A DNA stretch of 64,000 nt from Nitrosomonas sp. (GCF_019752415.1 NZ_JAIEME010000035.1:49159-113158); one strand, 5' to 3'; counted from the first letter of the stretch, positions 49,719 to 59,559 are shown. Notes: generated by a model not told the origin, from the sequence alone. A program made the numbers and translations.

Positions 49719-51431
49719 CTAAGCAAGTGTCGCGATTTTACGTTGCGCCAGTAAATGCAGCATATCTTGAGCGATCATTGGCTTACTGAAAAGAAAGCCT
49801 TGGGCACGGTCACATTGTAAATGATGTAAAAAGTCAAACTGTTCTTTAGTTTCAATTCCTGTTGCCAGTACAGATAGATCAAGATTTTTAGCCATTGCGA
49901 TGATTGCTGCAATAATTTCTGAGCTATCAGGATCAATAATAATATCATGTGTTAAGGAGCGATCTATCTTAAGAATATCAATGGAAAAATGCTTTAAATA
50001 TCTTAATGATGAATAGCCAGTACCAAAATTATCCATCGCGATTTTAACATTCATATCTTTTAATGCTTGCAAAATCTGGGTACTTGTTTCAGCATCTCGC
50101 ATCAAAGTTGATTCAGAAATTTCCAGCTCCAGCAATTCAGGAGAAATGCCTGTCTCGGTAAGCGCATACGAAATACTACTAATCAGCTGCATTTGATCAA
50201 ATTCAATTGCAGATATATTGACTGAAATCGATAGCGATCCATAGCCTGCTTGGTGCCATAACTCGACTTGTCTGCATGCTTGCCGTAACACCCATCTACC
50301 GAGATCAATAATGAGTCCGGTTTCTTGCGCCAATGGAATAAATTTTTCTGGTAGCAATAAACCAAATTCAGGGTGATTCCAGCGGACCAGTGCTTCCACT
50401 CCAAACAAAGCACCGGATTGGAGATCTACAATAGGCTGATAATGCAATAATAGCTCATTCTTCTCAATTGCGGTGCGTAACGATTCTCCCAATACTGAAC
50501 GCTTTACTGCAGCTTCTTCTGTTTCTTTTGTGTAGTACGTACAAGTATTTTTCCACAGATAGCTGGTATGCGATAAGGTACTTTCAGCATTAGCCAATAG
50601 CTTAGAAATACTGTTGCCACCTGCCGGATACACGCAAATCCCGATACTAAGTCGCAGATAAAATACCAAGCTATCAATAGTGATCGGAGAAATCACCAAT
50701 TTAATAATTTGACTGGCAAACTCTTGCACACTTTCTGCATCCGTTACACTCGCATTAAAAAAAGCAAATTTACAACCCTCGATCCGGGTCAACCAGCAGT
50801 TCTCATTACTATAATCAGATAATCGATGCGAAAATTGTTGAATTATCCGATCACCGACACCAGAGCCATAGGTACTATTGATATAAGGCAAACGATCAAA
50901 ATTTACTAAATACAATGCCGCAATAGTATCGGACACAGCTAGTCTCGCGAGCATGGCCGAAGCTTTAACAGAAAATAAATTACAATTGGGAAGGTTGGTT
51001 AATCCATCGTAATAAGCCAAGTGATATATTTGATCCTCAGCTTTAGCTTTTGCTTTCCGGATTTCGGCATTTCCTATTTCCCTCTCAATGGCATGAGCCA
51101 GATGCAAAGTATTACCCTTAAGGACATAGTCATGCGCACCAGAATATAAGGCAGAATGAACAGCATCCTCATCGGTGTCATCCGAATAAATAATAAACGG
51201 AATATCCTTTCCACTTTCCTCTAATACATTCAGTGCAGCGTTGTAATCAAGGCAAGATTTGTCATGATTAAAAAGTATCACGTCCCAATCTAATTCCCAC
51301 ACGGCAGAATGTATATCCGAAAGATTATTTGTGTTCTTATACACATGAATATTATTTAACTGAGAATACAAAAATCTCTCGTCTTCTTTCGAGAAAGCGA
51401 TAGCCAAAAGTCTTAAGTTTTTTCTGAGCAT
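49719..51431 (-). CDS. REC-like, GGDEF, EAL protein (c-di-GMP turnover type) upstream of flhDC
   Basis: 570 residues from ATG 51431 (a TTG at 51440 is an alternative). Order: receiver-like domain (about 5-120; Asn55 where the phosphorylated Asp is expected), GGDEF domain (about 132-300), EAL domain (about 310-560). The GGDEF loop reads EGCKF (218-222), so cyclase activity is lost. EAL keeps EAL (346-348), NIS and LEISES, and DILKID; but DDFGTG is DNFGTG (467-472) and AEGVE is ATGIE (523-527), so phosphodiesterase activity is weakened or uncertain. It is on the same strand 202 bases before flhD; c-di-GMP control of motility is the obvious inference. Confidence 0.85.
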   Translation of the reverse strand: MLRKNLRLLAIAFSKEDERFLYSQLNNIHVYKNTNNLSDIHSAVWELDWDVILFNHDKSCLDYNAALNVLEESGKDIPFIIYSDDTDEDAVHSALYSGAHDYVLKGNTLHLAHAIEREIGNAEIRKAKAKAEDQIYHLAYYDGLTNLPNCNLFSVKASAMLARLAVSDTIAALYLVNFDRLPYINSTYGSGVGDRIIQQFSHRLSDYSNENCWLTRIEGCKFAFFNASVTDAESVQEFASQIIKLVISPITIDSLVFYLRLSIGICVYPAGGNSISKLLANAESTLSHTSYLWKNTCTYYTKETEEAAVKRSVLGESLRTAIEKNELLLHYQPIVDLQSGALFGVEALVRWNHPEFGLLLPEKFIPLAQETGLIIDLGRWVLRQACRQVELWHQAGYGSLSISVNISAIEFDQMQLISSISYALTETGISPELLELEISESTLMRDAETSTQILQALKDMNVKIAMDNFGTGYSSLRYLKHFSIDILKIDRSLTHDIIIDPDSSEIIAAIIAMAKNLDLSVLATGIETKEQFDFLHHLQCDRAQGFLFSKPMIAQDMLHLLAQRKIATLA

Positions 51432-51500
51432 ACTTGGCAAACATACTATTTATATTTGGATTTTTTACGACTGAATAAACCGAAACTTTAATTACACTCC

Positions 51501-52046
51501 ATCAATGGGCTACCCGCAGTGGAAAGATTCCACCTGGCATCTCTCCTCGACCTCTTGGTTTTACGCAGTGTCATCCAATGGCTTTCTGAACGCTCTGAAG
51601 ATGCCCCTGCTATTGATATGCTGTGTATTAATCTTTCAGGGCAATCTATCGGCGATCGTATCTTTCATAGCCACGCAACCAATATGCTCAGAAAAGCCGG
51701 ATCAACTATTTGCGCGAAAATTTGTCTGGAAATTACCGAAACCGCTGCCGTTATGAACTTGGCGGATACGTCATCATTTATTGAACAAGTCAGTCGTCCC
51801 GGTGTGCGTGTTGCGCTCGATGATTTTGGTGCGGGGGCATCGTCGTTCGGTTACTCGAAGAATCTAGCCGTCGATATTTTAAAAATCGATGGCCAGTTTA
51901 TTAAAGACTTGATTTACCAAGTGTTTTCACGGCATCCAATCGCGCCGATGGCTTTCAGTAAGCCAATATCGATATACGATTTCTACTTTGAAAAGATTCT
52001 TCCAGTATATTCCAATCCAGAAATAAGTCTGAAGGAAAGGCAATAA
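51501..52046 (+). pseudogene. Truncated EAL-domain (c-di-GMP phosphodiesterase) remnant
   Basis: The conserved part reads PAVERFHLASLLD, MLCINLSGQSIGD, ICLEITETAAV, VRVALDDFGAGASSFGY and DILKIDGQFIKDLI (about 51513-51915), that is the middle part of an EAL domain of the large PAS-GGDEF-EAL type. The EAL tripeptide region itself and everything N-terminal are missing, and after DLI the sequence no longer resembles the family. There is no family-like start. It lies divergently next to the REC-GGDEF-EAL gene. Confidence 0.8.
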
Positions 52047-52052
52047 ACGACT

Positions 52053-52084
52053 CCGTGGCAAGTCCACGGGGAATCGCAAGTTGA
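52053..52084. repeat. Dispersed repeat, copy 1
   Basis: CCGTGG-caagt-CCACGG hairpin followed by GGAATCGCAAGTTGA. A second copy with five differences lies at 63319-63350. It is located right after the EAL pseudogene. Confidence 0.7.
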
Positions 52085-52225
52085 ATCTGAGTAATTGATC
52101 TGTTTTCTGACTAATACAGGATACCTTTAAACAACAAAACTAAGACTTATCAATCATAAAACGATTGCTTCACTTTAAGTTCTATCAGACAATCCAATTT
52201 TATTCTTACTACACGCTCAATCACT

Positions 52226-53143
52226 ATGCGCCTTATTCCAACATCTTATAAAACAGCATTATTTGTCGGCTTGTTCTTTTTGGCAAACAATACCCAAGCT
52301 AACTCAGTCGCTTGTTTTAATACCAATATGGGTCAATTCTGTATCGAATTGTTTGAAACACAAACACCAATTACCACAGCCAACTTTCTCAACTACATCA
52401 ATAGCGACGCCTATACAAACGGAATCTTCCATCGCAGTGTTCCTAAATTTGTTATTCAAGGCGGCGGCTTCAAGATCGTTGATGGTACCACTAGAAAAAC
52501 GCTCGCTCCCGTTAATACATTTGCCCCGATTACCAATGAATTTAATATCTCCAATACACGCGGAACTGTTGCCATGGCGAAACTTTCGGGCAATCCAAAC
52601 AGCGCAACCAGTCAATGGTTTGTCAATCTCGCAGATAATTCCCTGAATCTGGATAATCAGAATGGCGGCTTTACGGTATTCGGGCGTATTATTTTTGATG
52701 GAATGAACGTCTTTGATGCCATTGAAAAACTACCAATAGCCAACCTGGGTAGCAGCAGCCTGACTGCCACACCAACGATAGGTACAAGCGACTCATCAAT
52801 TTCTACTGACAACCTCGTCCAAATTAACCAAGTAGAGGTAACCGATACAACTGGTGTATTTAGTGAGAGCGCTCTAACTTTTGCTGTAGATATTGGAACG
52901 GGCGAAGCATTAGCAGTTAAGTTACTGTTAATTGGAGATAAGCCAGCCTATGTATTTGAGCTTGATCCCGCCAGTGTTACTTCATTGCCAAGCAATCCTG
53001 TGAATATCGCAACTTTTTCGAGCGGGAATGGCCAATTGCACATCCCATCCGTCATGATCAACGCTTCTACAGTGGTTAAAAATGTGAAGATGCAATTAAA
53101 CGACGCAAATTTATTTCAATTTACTTTGTTAAGTTATGAATAA
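52226..53143 (+). CDS. Secreted cyclophilin-type peptidyl-prolyl isomerase with extra C-terminal domain
   Basis: 305 residues with a signal peptide (about 1-25, cleavage after TQANS region). The cyclophilin domain spans about 28-185: GQFCIELFETQTPITTANFLNYI, FHRSVPKFVIQGGG (catalytic Arg), GTVAMAKLSGNPNSATSQWFVN and FTVFGRIIFDGMNV. The last 110 residues (TDTTGVFSESALTFAVDIGTGEALAVKLLLIGD...) form a separate beta-rich domain of unknown role. Location is periplasmic or extracellular. It has no neighbour with a related job. Confidence 0.85.
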   Translation: MRLIPTSYKTALFVGLFFLANNTQANSVACFNTNMGQFCIELFETQTPITTANFLNYINSDAYTNGIFHRSVPKFVIQGGGFKIVDGTTRKTLAPVNTFAPITNEFNISNTRGTVAMAKLSGNPNSATSQWFVNLADNSLNLDNQNGGFTVFGRIIFDGMNVFDAIEKLPIANLGSSSLTATPTIGTSDSSISTDNLVQINQVEVTDTTGVFSESALTFAVDIGTGEALAVKLLLIGDKPAYVFELDPASVTSLPSNPVNIATFSSGNGQLHIPSVMINASTVVKNVKMQLNDANLFQFTLLSYE

Positions 53144-54117
53144 AGAAATTATTAGCCAATTAGGTATTCAAAAATAAAACATAGACATTCAGTGATTAGT
53201 CGCTGATAACCATCTCTACATTCTAAAAAAAAAGGGAAACATGACCTGGTCATGCCCGCCAAGTCATCTCAAACCGGAATTCCTGCTTGGCAGCGCATAT
53301 CTGATCGCTGAATTTCTGTGTAAACTCTAATTAATGGTTCTGCAAGAACGCAGTTGCTTATCCTCAGAAACTCATTCAGAGTTTTTGCAGTGTTCTCATT
53401 AACGCTATCTGTTGCGGGGATTTGAAAAGACTCCTGAAAACGCCTCAGTGCGCAGGAAGTTGTATCACCAAAAAAGACGCAATCTACTCATCATCCGAAA
53501 TGAGAAAACCTAAGGAAGTGAGTGCCTGCTGCAAATTGGAAACTGCATTGCCTTAATCAAACTGGCGAATGGAAGAAACTAACGCTTTCATTTTTTATCT
53601 CCTCGGTTGATACCACAGGAACCTGATCGATCAATTTTCATTAACCGTACAAATCATGTTTTCTTGCGAAAACCTCCTCTTTTATCGATCTGATAAAAGA
53701 CATCACTGCTTGTATGAGCCTATTGAACCAGGCTTTCATCATTACGATAAAATAAAATTGGATACATTGCGAAGTCTTTTTTTAGATGCCATCAATGTCG
53801 TTTAACCGATTATTTCCGTGCTAAACATCAGGTTCGTACCCAATTATTTGATTGGTATGAGCATATGTGAAATTTGTAGTTGTGTATATCCCTTATCCCA
53901 GTTACTCGCTTTGGGTTGAGATTACTCTAAGCTGTCGTTCCACTTCAGTCCGTGTCACATTATGAGAAAATCTTAGCTTCAGCAGGTATTATCCTAGGAA
54001 ACGGCGTAGATCGTTTTACGCCCAAGAGAGAGGACATCCAACAAATACTTTGAACTTCGCTACAGATGTTTGTTAATCTGTCACGATTCTATTGACTTAT
54101 TAAACGTATCGATTCTT
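53144..54117. other. Almost 1 kb without a recognisable gene
   Basis: I see no family-like open frame on either strand. A 49-codon frame (53656-53805, plus strand, starting MFSCENLLFYR) has no ribosome binding site and no known relative. Structures: a perfect 7-base palindrome CATGACC-t-GGTCATG at 53240-53254 and GGCGTA...TACGCC at 54003-54022. Long gene deserts like this in an otherwise dense genome are usually decayed mobile or coding sequence, but no parent is recognisable. Confidence 0.5.
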
Positions 54118-55230
54118 ATGCCAATGGATAAGATGGCTCATCTCAACAACCCAGAGTCCAACAATACAAAGCCTAAACCCAGGCGAAGACGTAGTGCAGC
54201 AGTGCGTTCTGGCAAAGATAAGCCACAGAAACGGTTGAGAAAAAAGCAGGTTGGTGAATTCAAGTGGAATTTATTGCTGATCAGCTTAGAGATCCTCGGT
54301 TTGAGCATTATTGCGGTTTCTGCCATCATCGTGCTATTAGGCTATTCCGCAAGCCGGTTCTCAGGCACCAGTTTTTTCAGCAGCCTACTTCCGTTCGCGA
54401 TCGGCGTGTTAGCATTGGTGTTGGTTGCCTGCGTTTTTCTCATCGGTTGGTGGAAACTGAGAAAATGGCTACAGTCCCATTCTGAGTTATTGACCCCGAT
54501 CCTATCCCTTGCATTTGCCCTGCTAATCGCTTTTTTGGTTACCCATGACCAATTCACTCTGGCTTACGGAAATTTCCGTACATTGGTAGGCGGAAAGGAA
54601 GAAGCAAGCCGGGTGACAATCTCACATCAAGTCTATGCAGCTTATCGCAGGCACAGTTCAACACAACTGCAAAAAATGATTAGCCGGTCACAAGAATATC
54701 AACAAGCCATCGAAGATGCCGCCAGATCGTTCAATGTCGATGTCAATCTATTACAGGGCATCGCAGCAACAGAATCGTCATTCATACCCAGAGACAGTAG
54801 TGACGGCGGGCGCGGTTTATTCCAAATCACCCAAGTCCCGAAAACAGTCTTGGTTCAAGCACATAAACGGCTGGGCACTGAAAAAATCTCGCTGGAAAAT
54901 CCCCGGCACAACGCCTTTGTCGGTGCAGCCACATTCAAACACTACCTAGCCGAAATGAACGGCGACCTCTTTCTGGGTTTATTAGCCTATAACATCGGCC
55001 CGGCCAACGGCGGTTTGCGCTTTATCATGCAGCAATACGGCGCCACCAATTTCACTACGATTCAGCCCTATCTACAAACGCTGCCGCGCGACTACCCAAT
55101 TCGGGTATTATCCTACTCCTTGGCATTCCGTCTCTGGCAAAAAGAAGGGAAATTGCTCGCTTACGAAGAAGGGAACAATGCTATCCATATACAGCGCATC
55201 GGTATACCAGGACTGCAAAACGGCTTGTAA
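54118..55230 (+). CDS. Membrane-anchored lytic transglycosylase (SLT domain)
   Basis: 370 residues from ATG 54118 (further ATGs at 54124 and 54133; the frame is open to 54070). A basic cytoplasmic start (KPKPRRRRSAAVRSGKDKPQKRLRKK) is followed by three membrane spans (about 58-80, 86-110, 126-145). The SLT domain occupies about 195-340: the catalytic Glu is in GIAATESSFIP, with GRGLFQIT and LGLLAYNIGPANGG. Such enzymes cleave murein glycan strands, giving 1,6-anhydro products. Having three N-terminal spans instead of a signal peptide is unusual. No neighbour suggests a particular machinery. Confidence 0.85.
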   Translation: MPMDKMAHLNNPESNNTKPKPRRRRSAAVRSGKDKPQKRLRKKQVGEFKWNLLLISLEILGLSIIAVSAIIVLLGYSASRFSGTSFFSSLLPFAIGVLALVLVACVFLIGWWKLRKWLQSHSELLTPILSLAFALLIAFLVTHDQFTLAYGNFRTLVGGKEEASRVTISHQVYAAYRRHSSTQLQKMISRSQEYQQAIEDAARSFNVDVNLLQGIAATESSFIPRDSSDGGRGLFQITQVPKTVLVQAHKRLGTEKISLENPRHNAFVGAATFKHYLAEMNGDLFLGLLAYNIGPANGGLRFIMQQYGATNFTTIQPYLQTLPRDYPIRVLSYSLAFRLWQKEGKLLAYEEGNNAIHIQRIGIPGLQNGL

Positions 55231-55251
55231 TCATTCAACGCAATACGCAAT

Positions 55252-55665
55252 TTATTCTTTGGTTATTAACTTTACTTCATCAACCAGATCATTTTCATCA
55301 TAACTGACTTGAAAGGCCATCTCATCGCCATTAAACGTTATTTCAGCAGGCGTACCAACAAGCTCCCACAATCCCAACGTAGCAACACTTGCTGCACCAT
55401 GAAAAAAAGCCCTGCCTGCCTTGGCGCCTGTACTATACCCTTGCACAAATTTGAAGATTTCAAACCTTTTATCATTTTTATATTCACTGACTACAGGGGC
55501 ACCAAATTCAGAGATCAGCACAGCTCTCGATACGCCTTCTTTTAATAGACTGATATCTTTCTTTTCGGGTTGTTTTGCCGCCATAAAAACAGAACACCCG
55601 GAAACTGAGATAGCCAATACAGCCGATAGTGCAGCAGAGAATATAAATTTTCTTAAACTAATCAT
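55252..55665 (-). CDS. Lipoprotein of unknown function
   Basis: 137 residues from ATG 55665, preceded by AGGA at five bases; an ATG at 55686 would add seven. The signal peptide ends with lipobox SVSGC (Cys near residue 23). The mature part KKDISLLKEGVSRAVLISEFGAPVVSEYKNDKRFEIFKFVQG has the turn and 'LLKEGxSRxxLxxxFGxP' of the SmpA/OmlA (BamE-like) fold, then a Gly/Ala-rich helix and a final strand. Probably an outer-membrane lipoprotein; the fold assignment is inference. It is convergent with the lytic transglycosylase gene. Confidence 0.75.
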   Translation of the reverse strand: MISLRKFIFSAALSAVLAISVSGCSVFMAAKQPEKKDISLLKEGVSRAVLISEFGAPVVSEYKNDKRFEIFKFVQGYSTGAKAGRAFFHGAASVATLGLWELVGTPAEITFNGDEMAFQVSYDENDLVDEVKLITKE

Positions 55666-56020
55666 ATTTATCCTAATGTTATTCATCTACGTCTCCGTCT
55701 CCGTCTCCGTCAATAAGTTTCAGTGAGCATTATTGTTAATCCGAAGACTTCAGGAGTAAATCCTGATCGGGTAGCTAAAGAATCAAATGATTATGAATAT
55801 TCTCATAATCTCACGTGTTAATTCTACTGGAATCATTTCATTATTGCGTTGTTCTGGTGCACATTCAGAATCCAATTTCTTTATAACTTATAGTTATAAA
55901 TTAATCAATAAATAGTATTTCTATTTATATCGTAAAGTTGTTATCTTACGCTTCCGTTAACATCCACTACTTCATTGGGAAGTATAAATAGTTATTAACC
56001 CCGGTTTGGATCCAGAAATT
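55666..56020. other. Regulatory region upstream of the sulfate-uptake cluster
   Basis: 355 bases between the lipoprotein gene and the YezD gene, with no gene. At 55690-55710 lies a short hexanucleotide array (three copies of GTCTCC). The right half is very AT-rich and contains two perfect dyads, listed separately. Confidence 0.5.
55881..55928. promoter_or_regulatory. Two perfect AT-rich dyads, candidate operators of the sulfate cluster
   Basis: TTATAAC-ttata-GTTATAA (55881-55899) and ATAAATAG-tattt-CTATTTAT (55908-55928) are perfect inverted repeats, both with five-base spacers, nine bases apart, ending about 93 bases before the YezD start. Sulfate genes of proteobacteria are controlled by LysR-type CysB, which binds AT-rich dyads, so these are candidate sites. 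A link to CysB is inference. Confidence 0.55.
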
Positions 56021-56209
56021 ATGACAGGTAAGAATACTGACAAAAAGATACCTATTGATGTTGCTCAGGAAATTCTGCGCGCTGTGGCCAGCATCGAATA
56101 TGGATCGGTTGAAGTCGTCATACACGAGAATAAAGTTGTACAAATAGAATGTCGGGAAAAAATTCGTGTGGGTCAAAGCAGTTCTGGACGCAAAACATCG
56201 AAATCATAG
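56021..56209 (+). CDS. YezD-family protein (DUF2292)
   Basis: 62 residues from ATG 56021 (a TTG at 56006 is an alternative). ILRAVASIEYGSVEVVIHENKVVQIECREKIRV is the core of the YezD/DUF2292 family, small proteins found next to sulfate or sulfonate uptake and reduction genes in many bacteria. No function is established. A 147-base gap separates it from the porin gene. Its place at the head of the cluster supports a role in sulfur metabolism. Confidence 0.85.
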   Translation: MTGKNTDKKIPIDVAQEILRAVASIEYGSVEVVIHENKVVQIECREKIRVGQSSSGRKTSKS

Positions 56210-56355
56210 TTGAATAAGTTTTGGGTCTGACACTTCAAGATCAAACCCATTTCACAAATAGCAACATGACACCGGCCAACAAAATTGGTGGTAAAAGAGT
56301 AAAAAATCAGCAGTGACTCAACCGGAATATCGGGAAGTTCATTAAGGAGAATATA

Positions 56356-58038
56356 GTGAAGTTTATTTGGTTTATTTTACACATTGTAGCGTTGAGCACA
56401 TTCACAGTCAGCCCAACCAAGGCATCTTCAGACAGTAAATCGTCTGTAGATTCCCAAGCAATACTCCCAAGTATTGTCCGGGTATCCCAACAAACTTCAG
56501 TTGATACCGGCAAGCCATTAATCGATAAATCATCGGGGCAGGCTAAACCATCTGAGCTGGAAAAATCATTGCCTGCCATTGTACCGGAAGCAAAAGTGGC
56601 GGATGCAAAAAAACCGACCAGCTATCACCAGCGTTCCAACAGCTATGCTACCAACCCTGAATCGGATCCGCCACGTTATGTACGTCAATTAAGCGATATA
56701 GGTGTTGAGCGATTTAAAGATATTACCTGGCTGGATGTCGGTCTCGAACACCGCACACGTTATGAATGGCGCAATAATGATATACGCCGTATTGAAGGTG
56801 GCGAGGATAACCCCTTCTTTTTACGAAATCGTGCATGGATTGGGATCAAGGATATTTTGGATCCATTCCGTTTCGCAGTCGAGTTTCAGGATTCCCGCGT
56901 CTATAACAATAAGCATGCCATCACAGATCAAGAAAGGAATGAGTACGACCTGCTCAATGCCTACGGTGAATTACATTTCAAAAAAGCGCTCGGAGCCGAT
57001 GATCGAGGTAATGACCGTCCGATCAGATTTCGCGTAGGACGCATGGCTTATGAAACAACGGACCGGCGTTTTATCGCACGTAACGAGTGGCGCAACACCA
57101 CCAATACGTTTGAAGGCTTTCGCCTGAATCTGGGACGCGAAGCCAATGATTGGGAGCTTGATCTGTTTGGCTTGCAACCCGTTTTGCGTCTGCAAACCCA
57201 ATTTGATAAGGCCAATGATCATTTATGGTTTTTTGGAGGGATCGGCACTTGGCGCAAGTGGTCTGAAATCGCTACTTTTCAAGCGTATTACCATGGTCAG
57301 AAACAAACGGCTAATCCCGATGGTTTTACAGCTACCAATCGGCTGGATCGGCAAATTCATATGCCTGGGTTCCGCGTTTACGGCAAGGCTGGTAGCATTC
57401 TTGATTTCGATGTCAGCTACAACCACCAGCTAGGGTATTCCGGCCCCAATCGTGTCGATGCACAAGGATATACCATCGAAGTAGGTCGCGGCTTTGAGCA
57501 TGCTTGGAAACCCCGCCTCAGTGCTTTTTACGGCTACGCCAGCGGTGACAAAGATCCCAATGACAATGTTGACAACCGGTTTGATCGCTTTTTTGGATTT
57601 GCACGGCCTTGGTCAGCCGATCACTATGTGGTTTATGAGAACCTGAAGGCACCCAAACTCAGGTTTGAGATTAGTCCGACTCAGAAACTAGGATTTGAGG
57701 TAGGTTATGGCGCCTATTGGCTGGCCAGCAAAACCGACCGCATGTTCGATATTCTCGACGGCAACATCAGCAATACCGTCCAGGATCCTGGATTCAATCG
57801 GGATCGCACTGGACAAAGCGGTAATTTCGGTGGCCATGCATTGGAAGGACGCATACGCTATCAACCCACACCACGAATTAATACTATCCTCGGCTATACC
57901 CATTTTACGTCGGGTGAATTCGTACAAAACCGTATCGCAGCACATTCCTGCGCTACTACTAACACGCACCCTTGCGTCGACCAGCGCTCAGGCAACACTG
58001 ACTTCTTGTACTTTGAAGTATTAATCAGTCTCTTGTAA
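56356..58038 (+). CDS. Alginate-export-type outer-membrane porin of the sulfate cluster
   Basis: 560 residues starting at GTG 56356 with AAGGAG 7 bases upstream. Signal peptide (about 1-24), then a low-complexity, Ser/Lys/Pro-rich stretch to about residue 115, then a beta-barrel ([74 protein letters not shown]) of the alginate-export (AlgE-like) family. C-terminus [10 protein letters not shown] ends in a hydrophobic residue rather than Phe. It lies 33 bases before the sulfate-binding protein gene, so it is likely the outer-membrane channel for the same substrate; this is inference, since the family name comes from alginate. Confidence 0.85.
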   Translation: MKFIWFILHIVALSTFTVSPTKASSDSKSSVDSQAILPSIVRVSQQTSVDTGKPLIDKSSGQAKPSELEKSLPAIVPEAKVADAKKPTSYHQRSNSYATNPESDPPRYVRQLSDIGVERFKDITWLDVGLEHRTRYEWRNNDIRRIEGGEDNPFFLRNRAWIGIKDILDPFRFAVEFQDSRVYNNKHAITDQERNEYDLLNAYGELHFKKALGADDRGNDRPIRFRVGRMAYETTDRRFIARNEWRNTTNTFEGFRLNLGREANDWELDLFGLQPVLRLQTQFDKANDHLWFFGGIGTWRKWSEIATFQAYYHGQKQTANPDGFTATNRLDRQIHMPGFRVYGKAGSILDFDVSYNHQLGYSGPNRVDAQGYTIEVGRGFEHAWKPRLSAFYGYASGDKDPNDNVDNRFDRFFGFARPWSADHYVVYENLKAPKLRFEISPTQKLGFEVGYGAYWLASKTDRMFDILDGNISNTVQDPGFNRDRTGQSGNFGGHALEGRIRYQPTPRINTILGYTHFTSGEFVQNRIAAHSCATTNTHPCVDQRSGNTDFLYFEVLISLL

Positions 58039-58070
58039 ATAATCTTAAATTTCTTATTGGAGAAAAAATC

Positions 58071-59069
58071 ATGACAATTAAAACATGGCTAACAACAAGT
58101 TTCTTGACGGCAAGTTTGATAATTAGCAGCAACGTATTAGCAGAAAAAACACTGCTCAATGTTTCTTATGACCCAACCCGTGAGCTTTACCAGGAATTTA
58201 ATGCTGCTTTTGCCAAGCATTGGCAGGAGAAAACCAAAGAAACCGTCGCAATTAAGCAATCGCATGGCGGTTCAGGAAAACAAGCGCGATCAGTGATTGA
58301 CGGCTTGGAAGCAGATGTTGTGACACTGGCTTTGGCCAATGATATCAATGCCATCGCCGAGAAAGCCAAATTGCTTCCCGAGGATTGGCAACAACGATTA
58401 GCACTCAACAGCACGCCGTATACCTCGACAATCATTTTCCTGGTACGCAAAGGCAATCCCAAGGGGATTAAAGATTGGGATGATCTGGCTCGACCTGGCG
58501 TAGCTGTAATCACACCCAATCCGAAAACTTCCGGGGGCGCGCAGTGGAATTTCCTGGCGGCATGGGAATTTGGCAAACGGAAATATGGTGAAGACAAAGT
58601 ACAAGAGTTCGTCAGTAGCCTATACAAAAATGTACCTGTCCTCGATTCCGGCGCGCGCGGTTCAACCACAACGTTTGTGGAACGCGCCGTTGGGGATGTG
58701 CTCATTTCCTGGGAAAACGAAGCCTTTCTGGCACTCAAGGAATATGGTTCGGACAAATTTGAAATTGTAATTCCGTCATTGAGTATTCTTGCAGAACCGC
58801 CAGTAGCGGTAGTCGATAAAGTGGTTGATAAGAGAGGCACACGCCAAGTCGCTGAAGCCTATCTTCAGTATCTCTATTCCGAAGAAGGCCAGGAGATAGT
58901 TGCCAAGCATTTCTATCGCCCTACTAATCCGAAGGTTGCTGAAAAACATGCCGGTAAGTTTCCAAAGGTTGAGCTATTCAAAATCGACGATGCCTTTGGC
59001 GGCTGGAAGAATGCACACAAAATCCACTTTGCGGATGGCGGCACATTTGATCAGATTTACTTGAAGTAA
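58071..59069 (+). CDS. sbp: Periplasmic sulfate-binding protein
   Basis: 332 residues. Signal peptide [20 protein letters not shown] then NVLA, cleaved before [20 protein letters not shown], the classical start of Sbp/Cys[26 protein letters not shown] and the downstream SARGSTTTF and [11 protein letters not shown] blocks bind the oxyanion. It delivers sulfate (or thiosulfate) to CysTWA. GGAG stands 10 bases before the ATG. Genes for the ABC permeases follow only after two intervening small genes. Confidence 0.95.
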   Translation: MTIKTWLTTSFLTASLIISSNVLAEKTLLNVSYDPTRELYQEFNAAFAKHWQEKTKETVAIKQSHGGSGKQARSVIDGLEADVVTLALANDINAIAEKAKLLPEDWQQRLALNSTPYTSTIIFLVRKGNPKGIKDWDDLARPGVAVITPNPKTSGGAQWNFLAAWEFGKRKYGEDKVQEFVSSLYKNVPVLDSGARGSTTTFVERAVGDVLISWENEAFLALKEYGSDKFEIVIPSLSILAEPPVAVVDKVVDKRGTRQVAEAYLQYLYSEEGQEIVAKHFYRPTNPKVAEKHAGKFPKVELFKIDDAFGGWKNAHKIHFADGGTFDQIYLK

Positions 59070-59117
59070 TAACAACGTAGCGCACCGCGGTGCGCTACAA
59101 CCTATAAAGGATTGAAC

Positions 59118-59459
59118 ATGAGCGTTCTAATTGTCGGCGGGGATTATGTGACATCGTTCAAACACCTCATTTCCACCCAGAACTATGCGCGTGTCGAGCA
59201 TTGGAACGGCCGCAAGAAAGGATTTAACAAGCGGCAGATTCCAAACGAAACCCGGTTAGTTATTGTTATTTGCGACTTTGTTAATCATTCCCTTGCCAAT
59301 TCAGTGAAAGAGAAAGCAAATCGTGGCGGTATCCCATTAATGTTTTGCCACCGTTCTGTCAACGAGCTGAAAGACAAGTTGAATACGCATCAAACGGATG
59401 AGGATTGTTGTTGTAGAAGTTTTTGCGAAGCCAAAAGCCAATTTCAAAAATTCCATTAA
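59118..59459 (+). CDS. DUF2325 protein inside the sulfate cluster
   Basis: 113 residues from ATG 59118, AAAGG 9 bases upstream. MSVLIVGGDYVTSFKHLIST then WNGRKKGFNKRQIPNETRLVIVICDFVNHSLANSVKEKANRGGIPLMFCHRSV is the DUF2325 fold, a small Rossmann-like domain of unknown function. The last 20 residues are Cys-rich (DEDCCCRSFCE, four Cys), unlike usual members and suggestive of a metal or cofactor site. Located between sbp and the EAL-like gene. Confidence 0.8.
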   Translation: MSVLIVGGDYVTSFKHLISTQNYARVEHWNGRKKGFNKRQIPNETRLVIVICDFVNHSLANSVKEKANRGGIPLMFCHRSVNELKDKLNTHQTDEDCCCRSFCEAKSQFQKFH

Positions 59460-59559
59460 TGGGTCTAATTGGCAGCAGACAAAAATGACAGATCAAGCCA
59501 ATTCAAAAAAATTGGTTTGATCTATCGCTAGCGACATCAACTTAAGTGGGAGTTGTTCC

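Noticed and set aside
58187..58840. 217-codon open frame on the minus strand
   Set aside because: Lies antisense within sbp, has a biased Ser/Pro/Leu composition and no family resemblance; it is a shadow frame.
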